From: Cheiracanthium punctorium
Taxonomy: Eukaryota; Arthropoda; Arachnida; Araneae; Cheiracanthiidae
Direction: 5' to 3'
Length of the DNA stretch: 64,000 bases
NCBI GenBank assembly: GCA_038373885.1
Contig: JAWZYV010012246.1
Coordinates: forward strand, 248,001-312,000
Shown: positions 45,832-56,850 of the stretch, piece by piece
Position numbering within the stretch: position 1 is the stretch's first letter
How the letters are laid out: each line of letters begins with the position of its first letter
Made by a program: the position numbers and the translations under genes
The notes under the pieces: model-generated
What the model saw: the letters and a program-made list of their open reading frames with translations, nothing else
What the model was told of the DNA's origin: nothing
The model's database searches: none

Positions 45832-46103
45832 ATTTCAGAAAAAGAAGTCACTTGCACTTGCAGCGAATGTCTTTAATTGCATCTCCGTCTTTCATATTTC
45901 ATTGTAGTCTTGAGTTGCGAGCGCCGGCCGCATGCGTATTGCTAACGCTCACGTTACCGGTGGCATTTATCTTCCTGCAATTTGCAAGCATGAACTTTCT
46001 AATGAATTGCGTGTTCATTACGGATCGCAAGAACCCCTTTCCTGCAATTTCATGGTTATGTGATTAAAATTTACATTGTTGCATAAGTTTTGCACACCAG
46101 TGT
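44880..46103 (-). mobile_element. Tc1-like transposon 2, 5' part
   Basis: Holds most of a transposase gene read leftward. A likely outer end reads TACACTGGTGTGCAAAACTT on the minus strand at about 46103, a Tc1-like start at a TA. The other end lies beyond the LTR retrotransposon (38384 and leftward) but could not be matched as a terminal repeat. The same end plus about 110 bases of flank recurs at 51897-52095, so the boundary needs checking. Confidence 0.7.
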
Positions 46104-46212
46104 AGATGATGCATAACAAACATTGCAAAGTAAAATAGAGTTTAGCTGAGTTAATGACACTGGGTTCCATAAAATAGAAAATACTCTCAAAAAGTCCATT
46201 AAAATTTTAATT
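46017..46212. repeat. 196-bp direct repeat, copy 1
   Basis: From CATTACGGAT to the GTCCATTAAAATTTTAATTT end, this matches 51897-52095 with scattered changes. It spans the Tc1 end at about 46103 and the sequence outside it. Confidence 0.85.
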
Positions 46213-46305
46213 TCAAAACTTGGCGTGAAAAATAGTATAATGAAGAAAAAATTTTGCATAAGTAAATTTGATTATTTACTGGATTAGACACTATTTTATT
46301 GTGAA

Positions 46306-47367
46306 CTAGCTGAAGTACCCGTTCTTCGCACGGGAATGAATGGGCTTTTTGATATTAAGATTTGTGGCGATTACTATTCATTATAATAAACAGATATAGC
46401 AAAATTGATATCGCGTTATATTGTGTTCAATAATCATGCATACCGAATTTCAAGGCAATCGTATGTACGGTGCAGAAGGCGATGCGACGTAGCGCAATCT
46501 AGTTGCGAGTTTTAGCAAAACGGATACGGCGAAAATATTTTTCGCATTCAGATATCGATGTATACGAATTTTCATGACGATCGGCTGAATAGTCCTGAAG
46601 TTCATGTGTGGACGCAACATCGAGTGGCAAGTTATAGGAAAATGGATAGCGCCAAACTCATCCCCGTGTTCAAATATCTATGTATACCTATTTTCATAGC
46701 GATCAGTTACCATCTAGTGGTCAGTTAACCATCTAGTGATTAATTAAAGTAATGATTTGCTACAGCGCCGTCAAGTGGCGAGTTGTAGCAAAATAGATAA
46801 CGCCAAAATATTCTCATTGTTGAAATAGCTATGTATACTGATTTTCATAGCGACTTGTTTGAATGGTCAGGAATTTGGCCTGCTGCAGAGTCATCTAGTG
46901 CCGAGTTAAAACAATAATGCATTGCAGTGCCATCTAATGGTGAGTAACATCAAAAGGAACACAGTTAGAATATATTTTTTGTGCTCAAATGTGCAAGTAT
47001 AAAAAATTTTATGCCGATCAGTCGAACGGTATAGAGGTTGATGCGTTGCAGTGCCATTTAGCGGCAAGTTACAGCAAAATGGATAGTGAAAAATATTCTC
47101 CGTGTTCTAATATCTGCATGTAACAAATTTCATCGAAATGGGTTGGACGATATTCGCATAGCAAACGGCTAAACGGAATAGAATTCGACGTTCTGCTGCG
47201 CCACCTAGTGGCAAGTTAGAGGAAAACGTAAAGCATAAAAACCTTCTCCATGATAAAAGACTTAGGTGAACCAAATTTCATGGTGATCGGTGAAACGGTG
47301 CTGAGTTTTTCAACCTCCTACACACATACCAACATTCATTTTTATCTATCACCAGTCTTATTATATA
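46306..47367 (-). mobile_element. Non-autonomous Helitron, family B (minus copy)
   Basis: Homologous end to end with 10522-11585 on the other strand. The 3' end has the CCCGT..ACGGG hairpin (about 46316-46332) and CTAG (46306-46309) followed by T on the minus strand. It starts TATATAATAAGACTGG directly after the CTAG end of family C. It keeps the same array of CTCF-like cores. The one at 47199-47212 (complement CCACTAGGTGGCGC) matches the 14-base consensus fully. No protein coding. Confidence 0.75.
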
Positions 47368-48544
47368 CTAGCTGAAGTACCCGTCCTCGACGGGTTAGTG
47401 AATGCAAATTTCCAAAAAAGCAAGATCTTTCGTCAGCATTGTATGAGTACACAGAATGGATGTAGTATGTTGCCAAAGTAAAGAAAGCGAAGTTATAATT
47501 TTTATGTATTGTTAAAATATTACAGGTTAGAGAGTAACTAAGTAATATCATTTCATTCGCATTAGTCGTAATTATGTGATGCGCGAATGAATATTTACGC
47601 ATATTGAAATAATTTTCGCAAAATCTAAAAATTCAATCAACATTTTTGAAAAAATGGAAGCCTAGAATTTAAGTTGAGTGACAACCTATCCTGTCAACCA
47701 AATTCGTTTCATTCCCTGCAATCTTTATTTCGTGATGCTGGAACAAATTTTCAGCATTTTAAAACGATTTTCGCAAAATCTCAAAATGTAATCAAAATAT
47801 TTTAAAAATTCAACGCCTATAAATTAAGATTAGCAACTACCTATCATATCACTAAATTTCGTATCATTCGTATTAGTCGTTATTACGTGATGTTTGAAGA
47901 AATATAAACGCATTTTGAGAGAATTTTCACAAAATCTCAAAATCTAATAAAAATGTTTAAAAAATTGGACTCCTATAGTTTATGTTGAGCAACCATCTAT
48001 TGTGTGACCAAATTTCATATCATTCGCTTTAGTCGTTATTACGTAATGCGGGAACAAAGATTCACTCAGTTTTAAACGATTTTCACAAAATCTCGAAATC
48101 TGATCGATTTTTTTTAATTAGATGCTTATAGTTTAAGTTGAGTGACCACCTATCAAGACACCCAATTTCATATCATTCGCTTCAGTCGTTTTTGCGTGAT
48201 GCTTGAGCACAAATTTACGCAGTTTGAAACGATTTTCGCAAAATCGGAAAATCTAATCAAGATTTTTTAAAAATTCGACGCCTATGTTTTAAGTTGAGTG
48301 ACCACCTATCATGACACCCAATTTCATATCATTCGCTTCAGTCGTTTTTACGTGATGCTTAAACAAAAAAAGCGTCACGAACAGAATGACAGAATGACAG
48401 AAGGAGAGAATGACAGAATGACAGACAGACAAACTTTTTTTTGAGGGTCGCATCGGAATCCCGGGTGCTTGAAACGGATAGAAATCGCAAAATTTTTGAA
48501 TTCCAAGAAATGTACAGACAAAAGTCTAATTTTATTTATATAGA
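47368..48544 (-). mobile_element. Non-autonomous Helitron, family C
   Basis: Textbook ends: the 5' end is TCTATATAAATAAAATTAG (48544 leftward). The 3' end is a perfect 7-bp hairpin ACCCGTC-GAG-GACGGGT (47379-47395), 7 bases, then CTAG (47368-47371). The interior is about five tandem units of roughly 157 bp, each with TTTTCGCAAAATCT, CGCCTATA, AGTTGAGTGACCACCTATC and ATATCATTCGCTT-AGTCGTT, followed by a GACAGAATGACAGA run near 48385-48430. No Rep/helicase remains. Confidence 0.8.
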
Positions 48545-49541
48545 TACCAGTCTCAAGTAAAATCCAGTTTCAAATCTAAGCCTCGCAAAGTGCCAGCATA
48601 CGCCATTTTGCAAGAGTTTTTTCAGGGAATCATTCGAACCATTGACTTAGCAGCAATCAAAATGGGAAATGGTTCGACCGCCTGGCATTTATTTGAAAAG
48701 TGGAATGCCTTAATACAGCCGCATTTTTTAAATTATCAGCTATAACATGTTTTATTCATCGTTACCTCGATGTACTAAATGCGAAGATTTCAATTTTCTG
48801 AAATTTGACGGATTTCCCCCAAGTTAAATCAATGTACTCAATTGGCGAGAATTCTGAAGCTACATCGCTTGAAATGCCCTAATAGTTGCATTATTACTGC
48901 ACGGATAGTTAAAATTTAATGCTGTATTCTAAGAAAACCTATACACTTGTTTTCAAAAATGCTATTCCCTTAAGCTCTCAGTAAATTGCGCCAAAATGCC
49001 TAAAACTGTGCAAACCGCTAGAACTCACTTTCTAAAAATTGGCCTATCAGCCATTTTATTTTTCGCCAAACTAAAAAAATTTACACATTAGCCTCGGAAA
49101 TCTTCAATTCTTATTGTTTTGCGTGTAAAGCATTACATTCCTGCTCTGATTTCCCATGCACACGATATTATAATTTAAAAAAAAAATAACCTTACGAATA
49201 TAAACTAACAAAAAAAAATCATTATTATTCTTTTATTTTTACTTTGAGAATTTAAAACATTTTATTCGGCAAAATCGCCACACATGGCAACCAAGATGCT
49301 TATTTCACACTTTCACTACAGGGGTTACAATTACATAAAGCTTTCTGCGTGGAGAACATAAAAAATCTCTTAAATTCCGGGAACGGGTGGACTTTCAAAG
49401 TTTTAAAGTGGACTATCATTTATTCTATATTATTTTACATATATCTGTGTAAAATGTCAGGCTGACAGGTCCATTTTTGTGGAATTGTATACTACCCAAA
49501 TCAACAAATTGACAAACAGAATTTCATTTTTATTTATAAGA
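48545..49541 (-). mobile_element. Helitron-like unit, family E, copy 2
   Basis: The 5' end is TCTTATAAATAAAAATG and the 3' end ATTTTACTTGAGACTGGTA, abutting the TC start of family C with no spacer. Internal sequence matches 9504-10520 (opposite strand) and 50461-51458. No coding. Confidence 0.6.
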
Positions 49542-49542
49542 T

Positions 49543-50460
49543 AACCTACGCTTGTTTTTAAAAATACCCTCTCATTAAATTGCGCCAAGCGCTAGAATCA
49601 TAGAAAATCTGACACACTTTCAGATTTTAAATACGCACTAAAGTGCTATATATAAAAAGAGTTATAATCCATAGGTCTTCCCTATTTTCGTTCCTTATTT
49701 TATTAAGTTGGAAAGTGTATCATTATTCATGAGTGTGATTAAACAAAATTAAAATTGATATTTCTAACATCCTTTTTTCTGGATGTAATATATTAGAAAT
49801 AGATGCAATAAAGCTGCTCAGAAAAATGCACAATTCCAACTGAATGAAAATTTCAAAAACTTATCGCAAACCTCAACGCAGGTATATTCATAACTCAAAT
49901 AGCAGACTATTAAATTACGATAAATAGCGCCAAGCGTTATAATCCTCCTCAAAATCGCACATCAACCCCTTTTATTTTTCGCCCAATTAAAAAGTTGCAC
50001 ATTTATTTTCAGAAAATTTCCAAATTCTATTTTTCTTTTGAGTATAAATCATTTCATTCCCGCTCTGATTTCACATGCACACGATATTTTAATTTAAAAA
50101 CAACCTTACAAATAATCTAGTCAAAATAAAAAAAATCGTTATTCTTTTATTTTTACTTCAAGAGTGTGAATCATTTAATGAACTGCCGAATGTGGCAACC
50201 TAGATAAGCATAATTGTCGCTTAATGCACTGTGGGGTTACAATTACGAAATGGCGGAAAGCAAAAATTAGCCGTTTGCGATACGTTTTTATCGATATTTC
50301 CTAAAATAGTTCGAATTTTGAAAAAATCGCTTCGAGGTGTGTCGGGACCTGTCATGGAGAATCTCCGTTCAAAAATTGGTAGGTCTACGATCACCCGTTT
50401 GCGAGCTACGCGAGACACAGACAAACAAACAGTTTACACACATTGTTTTATTAATATAGA
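49543..50460 (-). mobile_element. Helitron-like unit, family F (diverged E)
   Basis: Starts TCTATATTAATAAAACAATG, the typical Helitron 5' form, with a TGTTTGTTTGTCTGTGTCTC run. Its interior is a diverged relative of family E (shared CACATGCACACGATAT and AAATTGCGCCAAGCG). Its 3' edge runs into copy 2 of E. Confidence 0.55.
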
Positions 50461-51458
50461 TACCAGTCTCAAATAAAATCCAGTTTCAAATCTAAGCCTC
50501 GCCAAAGTGCCAATATACACCATTTTGCAAGAGTTTTTTCAGGGAATCATTCGAAGCATTGACTTAGCAGCAATCAAAATGGTAAATGGTGCGACCGCCA
50601 GGCATTTTTTTGAAAAGTGGAATCCCTTAATACAGCCTCAATTTTTAAATTATCAACTATAACATGTTTTATTCATCGTTACTCCGATGTACTATATGCG
50701 AAGATTTCAATTATCTGAAATTTGGCGGAATTCCCCCAACTAAAATCAATGCACTCAATTGGCGAGAATGCTGAAGATAGATCGCTTGAAATCCTTTAAT
50801 AACTGCATTATTTTCGCACGGATCATTAAAATTTAACGCTGTATTCTAATAAAACCTTTGCACTTGTTTTCAAAAATCCGTTTCCTTAAGCTCTCAGTAA
50901 ATTGCGCCAAGCCGGAAACAGTGCAAACCGCTAGAACTCACTTTCTCGGCATTTGAGCCATTTTATTTTTTCGCCAAACTAAAAAATTTTAACATATTAG
51001 CCTCGGAAATCTTCAATTCTTATTGTTTTGCGTATAGAACATTTCATTCCTGCTCCGATTTCCCATGCACACGATATTATAATTTAAAAAAAATAACCTT
51101 ACGAATATAAACTAACAAAAAAAAAATCATTATTATTCTTTTATTTTTACTTTGAGAATTTAAAACATTTTATTCGGCAAAATCGCCACACATGGCAACC
51201 ACGATCCTTATTTCACGCTTTTTTCACTACAGGGGTTACAATTACGGAAAGCTTTTTGTGTGGAGAACATAAAAAATCTCTTAAATTCCGGGAACGGGTG
51301 GACTTTCAAAGTTTTAAAGTGGACTGTCATTTATTCTATATTATTTTACATATCTGTGCAAAATTTCAGGCTGATAGGTCCATTTTTGTGGATTTGTACA
51401 CGAATCAAATCCACAAACAAACAAACAAACAAACAGAATTTCATTTTTATTTATAAGG
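50461..51458 (-). mobile_element. Helitron-like unit, family E, copy 1
   Basis: Starts near TCCTTATAAATAAAAATG with a (TTTG)n run, and ends ATTTTATTTGAGACTGGTA exactly at the TC start of family F. It is closer to 9504-10520 than to F. Confidence 0.6.
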
Positions 51459-52462
51459 ATTATTTTCACTGAGCAAGTTGACAACCCATCATCATTATTT
51501 AAGATGTCACCGTGAGACATTCCTCTACACTCGTATAGTGGCGAAATATTTTATGTTGACGATTTGAACACTGGCTTGAAGAGATTATCGTTCTCGATAC
51601 ACACTCGCCAGCGAAAAAGCAAGACGAAAACAGGGTTGTATCACAATCACACGCTGTAAAAGAAATACGTCTTGTTCACTCGAAGTGAAGATGTACACAT
51701 ATATTAACTGCATAATCTTCAATTACACTAGATAGAAAAAACTTGATGGAAAAAAGATCGCTAGGCGTTTCTGTACAAAACTCGGACCAGCAAAATTCTA
51801 CGTATAGAGTCGGGATACGTAAGTCAGATGTGAATCACATTTCAACGACCTTTTCTTTATTATACTTCATAACACATTATATGCACATTATAACACATTA
51901 CGGATAGCAAGAACCCCTTTCCTGCAATTTCATGGCTATGTGATTAAAATTTACATTGTTGCATAAGTTTTGCACACCATTGTAGATAATGCATAACAAA
52001 CATTGCAAAGTAAAATAGATTTTACCTGAGTTAATGACACCAGGTTCCATAAAATAGAAAATACTCCCAAAAAGTCCATTAAAATTTTAATTTTTATGGA
52101 CTCCACTTCACACAGTAAAATCTACAAATTATTTCTTCACTTTTAGTACACATATATACGTAAAACTCTTGGTTATTGAAAATGATAAAATGCAGTTACA
52201 AAATAATAAATACGCTAGGTGGGCAGAGGCACAATCCCCAAGGGAAAATTGCTTGCCCGAACCTCCAACGCAGCTCTACTCTGCTCGCTAACTTACAACT
52301 GACTGCCAACATTCAAAGATGCACAGCACAGGGGGGGGTATGTCACGAGGTCAAAATTTGCCGTTAAGCCATTACGTATGTAAGAGAGAAAAACGGTATT
52401 CGAAAGACTTTTCTAGAACATTCGATGAGTGTATCTGCACACAGAGAAGCAAAACACTGCGG
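51459..52462. other. Mixed stretch, no gene
   Basis: Contains the second copy of the 46-kb repeat (51897-52095) and GC-moderate DNA at about 51500-51850 and 52200-52460. No coding frame or element end is recognised. Confidence 0.4.
51897..52095. repeat. 196-bp direct repeat, copy 2
   Basis: Matches 46017-46212, including the Tc1 end and the sequence beyond it, but without the rest of the Tc1. Confidence 0.85.
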
Positions 52463-52908
52463 CAGGCCCGGACTGGGAGGGAGGGGGCCAGCCCGTCTCA
52501 AGAGAAGCGGGGCCCGGGTTATTATGCAACTGATAAATAGAATCTATTAACTTTCGGAGTATGGCGTTATTAATTAATTATGATTGATAATTAATCTATT
52601 AATAAATTGATCTATTAATTAATTTATCATTCAAATTAATTAATCCCTTGTTCATTCGGGAACCCTCACTCAAAAAATTTTGAGAACTACATTTAAAATG
52701 AAGTGCTTTGAAGCCTTCTGGGGCGCAATTGCAGCTGCAAAAAATTTTTTATGTGTCAAACTTCATACAAGGGCTATCAGTACAGCACTTTTTTTAAACT
52801 TTTCTTTCTTTTTTCTGTTTGGGGACCCGCGCTCAGCAGGGAGGGCCCGCCGAGGGTGGGGGCCCACCCGTCTGCAGACAGTCGGACACACTGGCCAGTC
52901 CGGGCCTG
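52463..52908. mobile_element. hAT MITE with perfect 8-bp target duplication
   Basis: The ends are CAGGCCCGGACTGGGA at 52463 and CTGGCCAGTCCGGGCCTG ending at 52908, so CAGGCCCGGACTGG is the terminal repeat. CACTGCGG is present on both sides (52455-52462 and 52909-52916), the 8-bp duplication of hAT elements. The 446-bp body has GC-rich ends and an AT-rich core with TTAATTAATTA palindromes (about 52571-52644). It encodes no transposase. Confidence 0.92.
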
Positions 52909-54529
52909 CACTGCGGTCTGGGAGCAGTGCAATACTGCAAAATAGGCTTTCATATAAAAAGTGCGAAACGTAGACATGAAGAAGAAAAATAAATAAAACA
53001 GATTGTAGCTGTAAGTTTGATTAGCATTGCCGAAGGCAGAAAATTGGAATCATTTAAATGTACGTTATTGCCTTACAAATGAAATAACTAAAAAGAAATT
53101 TGAAAGCTTTAAAAAGAGTTACTGTTAAAAACTTATAATTAATTAAATTTAGAATAGACTATTAGTTTACATTTAGACAATATTAATTAAGATTTGTAAT
53201 AATAATTTTTCATAAAAAATATGCACGTTGTGTCAACGGGACATATAGTAACATATTTTATTTTGCAAAATTTATATTTTAAGTATTCAAGAAAGTAGGA
53301 GTATCTGTTATTTAGAAGATAAAAACTTATCAGTCTATGATCAAGCTAAAGCCAAATAATGCTGTTCTTTGTATTTATACTGCTGGTTAATATTTTGTGA
53401 AGAGCTCTTTTCATTACATTTATAGTGATGTAGATTTTCTCTGGTTTTTTTGGGGTGATAAAAAGGAAGCAGCTTTTCAAAGGATTAAATTATGCTAATG
53501 AAAATGAGTCAACGAGTCCATTTCTAGAGCTATCTTTCCATGCAATCTCGGTTTGAAAAATAATGTATGGTATCCTAAAACGCTTATCACTGCCACATGT
53601 TGTGATAAAGAAATAATCCAGATAATTTTACGTTGATATAAGGACGGGAATTATATTTCTTTTTTTAAATTGAATCATAAAGAACCAAATAAAGGCAATA
53701 AGTGAAGTTAAGTGTCCATTTTCCCCTTTTCCGTTGGATAATTTTCTTTTCTTGGATAGGTTTTATTAAAAACTTTTTCATTTGGTTCATTGGTTTTATT
53801 TTCTTTTTCATTTGGTTTTATTAAAAACGGACATAATATTAACTCAGTAAATGATTCTATATAATAAAGCTATTTATAACCGCATACTTTTATTAGGTTT
53901 TTAAGATTTGTTAAATTCGGAAAAAAGTAATGATATAGAAAAGAAACGAATAAAAATCTTCTGTTCGTGTATGATGTGGATCAATCTGTTTTATAACTAC
54001 ATAATTTAGCAGGCGAAAAAGAAAATGTGTGTTTTATAGACTTGCAGTCAAAGAATGGGGTGTTCTGAAAAAAAAATGTGTCAATATAAAAATGCAAATG
54101 ATAGCAGATTGTAAAGGAAAAGTATAAAGGCAGTTCAAACATTTTTTAACAAGTTCAACATTTCTTTGATCCTCTCCAAACGAAAAAAACAAAAACATCA
54201 GTTTACCAACTTCTGAAAATGTCTGCAACATAAATTATATTCATAACATTATAAAAGTTCCATTCCTAAACATGTTCAGTGAATAATGCATTGCTTTTTA
54301 GAACGATAAGGATATTTTAGGGATATTTTAGAACCAAAATTTCCTTTTAAACTAAACTTGAGGACGAGGAACTAAAAATCATGTCAAATTTTGAACTTTT
54401 CATTCATATTAAATGCAGTAGTTAAAATAAAAGAAAGGTTTTCATTTGCATTTCGTATAATGTACCCTTTAAAATTTGTTAAATTTAAGAGCCAATTTTT
54501 TAATAGTCCAGAAAATCAGCAAGGCTTGG
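52909..54529. other. AT-rich non-coding stretch
   Basis: Nothing supportable is seen. Confidence 0.45.
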
Positions 54530-55105
54530 ATCGTTGACAAATTTTTGATTTTATTGAAATTTTCATGATTCGTTCTTCACGTACATTTATTTTACCCATA
54601 TTTTTTTATTTTTGAGAATTTTTCCCCCACAATTTTGAGGCTCCCTACCTGAAAATCGCTCATTTTTCAAAGAATATAATGTTTTTTCCGAAAGCTAATA
54701 CTTTCTGTGCCAAGAGTGAATCACGGCATTCACAATTATTTTCTGTTTTACTTCGAGCAAACTGACTGATAAGACACAGACTTATAGTTGACTCTTGGCG
54801 CAAAGGCCAAGGGTGGTTCAAAATTTTTCAGAAAAACGATTTTTTTCTGAAACATTGACCGTCAAAATCATTTTGTGTCAAAAGTAAATCACTGAGGTTT
54901 ATATTTCAGTGAATATATACTAACGAGAAGATGAAATTAAAGAAGCATGCTTTTCTTTAAAACATAAGTGATTTTCATGTAGGGAGCCTCGGAACTATGG
55001 GAATTTGTTTTTGAAAAAAAAAATACTGGGTAAAATAAACTTACCTGAAGAACGAATCCTGAAAATTTCAACAAAAATGTCGAAGATCCAAACCTGCCGA
55101 CTCTC
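54530..55105. repeat. Large imperfect inverted repeat
   Basis: The left arm (about 54530-54690) holds GATTCGTTCTTCACGTA, TTTATTTTACCCA and GAGGCTCCCTACCTGAAAAT. The right arm (about 54955-55105) holds the complements of these in reverse order (ATGTAGGGAGCCTC, GGGTAAAATAAACTTACC, GAAGAACGAATC). Arms are about 150 bp with mismatches, and the spacer is about 270 bp. The spacer contains a CTTGGC...GCCAAG hairpin (near 54796-54813). No coding. It may be a foldback element or two copies of one repeat in opposite directions. Confidence 0.65.
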
Positions 55106-55893
55106 AAAAAACGGGCTCTTATATATGTGCTTCATTTACTCTTTTGCTTTCAGTTTACTCAACAGTACACAAGAATATTTATTTTCCTAGCTTATATTTT
55201 AAGAACAATGTAAGTAATAAAAATCTGCTAACGGCAAAAAGATAAATCTAATAAAATCAGATTTTTATTTTAACTTAATATTAGCGTAGTAGACTAACTA
55301 TTAATTTCTCTTTTCATTTTTCCAATGTAGTGATTATGTTAAATCTTTAACAAAGAATTCATGATTTTTTTTTAAATATCACATTTGTTATGATTTTTAA
55401 TACTAATATTGTCATGTATAGTTTAATACGAATAATTATTTGAAGATCACAATTTGACGTTTTCTGGATGCATTAAAGAATTTTGTATCTTCTTTTGTAT
55501 GTCCAGACTATTCATGTTACCAGATGTATGACGGTATTTTTTTAAGACAATTCGGGAGTAAAATAAACAATAAACTTTTTTTTCTAATGTAGAATTCATA
55601 GTAATGATAAAGAATCTGAAGAAATACTTCCTTCTGGGAAACTCGAAAGCCTTTTAAAAATAAAGGATGCGAATCATACAAGAATTTTATAAACATCAAG
55701 GAGGTTTGTTTAAAAAATAAAAAAAATATTTAGTTAATTAGGTCATTTAAAAATAAGGATTTCCTTGTAGTGGTTTGACATTAAAAATGGGAGTACTTAA
55801 GTCTATTTCTATTTAAAATCTAATTAAAAGCAAAAAATATTCGAGTGGAAGAATATTTTTATTATTTGAATATTAACAAGGGAATTAATTCCC

Positions 55894-55936
<43 letters not shown>

Positions 55937-56539
55937 CTGTATTTTGCTGCAATCAAGATTCAAGCAGAAAAGACGTGTCAAATACAAGAGAAAAATTAAA
56001 AGCTTGCAAACGCGCAATAAGTCATTAAATTTGAATTAAAATTAAAAAATGACTTTAATGATAATTAAAGTAATTGTTAATTCGATTTTTTTCTAATTCC
56101 TAAAAACCATACTACGTAAAGCACATCCGTAGAAAGTTGAACTTCAAATATTTATGCGTGTAATTAATTGCAGTACAATTAAATGTGCTTAACGTGTATG
56201 GAAAATGATGTCTTTAAATTAGTAGAATATGATAAATATTTCAATGAAATGGGGCGTTGAATATTGCAATTAAAAAACACGATGATATTTTGATTTAACT
56301 TTTTTTTGCATCTCTTTCAAAATAGACACATGACACGATTCTGTTTTAATTGCAGCTTGACATTTTTAGTAAATTTGTGAAATTATTTCACCGTATATTT
56401 AAGAGTAAAATATTTTTCATTAAATTTTTAGTACTTCATAAACTAAAGGAGAAAATTCATGCTGTGCTCATAGTGTTGTTCTGCAAAGCTTACTGAAGTA
56501 AAATTGTACACCTGACGTACAATGTGGCGCATGGACTTG
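55106..56539. other. AT-rich non-coding stretch
   Basis: No gene. Contains a 40-base (AT)n run at 55896-55935. Confidence 0.5.
55896..55935. repeat. (AT)n microsatellite
   Basis: About twenty uninterrupted AT dinucleotides. Confidence 0.95.
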
Positions 56540-56850
56540 AACCAAAGGTTGTTTTGTAGACTCCGTCTAGACTGGCCTGTTTGTATGTTTGTGTAACATG
56601 TGTATCGGATTTGTGTGCTTAGCCCGAAACCGTTTATAAATCCACGTCAGAAGGACAAAACAAGGGGGATTGTCCTCTGTGGGGGTTTTTCTAATTGGGC
56701 CTAACCCGTATTTACGCTAGTTTTGGAGAAAACCACGGAAAACTCCGAACGGTTAGGTCGATAGCCGCGCGATGGTACCTGAACGCGCGACCTTCACACT
56801 TCGGCCGTCTACCATTTTCAGAGACATAACCACTGTGCCATGTTGAGGCT
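56540..56850 (-). mobile_element. tRNA-derived SINE-like copy
   Basis: Read leftward from about 56846, CATGGCACAGTGGTTATGTC fits an A-box and GGTCGCGCGTTCAGGTACC a degraded B-box about 35-40 bases on. A body follows with TTTTCCGTGGTTTTCTCCAA, TACGGGTTAGGCCC and CCCCCTTGTTTTGTCC. Head, spacing and conserved-looking body fit a SINE. GC content stands out from the flanks. It is not a working tRNA gene, as the stems do not close. Confidence 0.55.

Noticed and set aside
46017..52095. CRISPR-like or phage-type repeat structure
   Set aside because: Repeats are long, few and Helitron/Tc1-derived, in a clearly eukaryotic sequence with introns and eukaryotic transposons.
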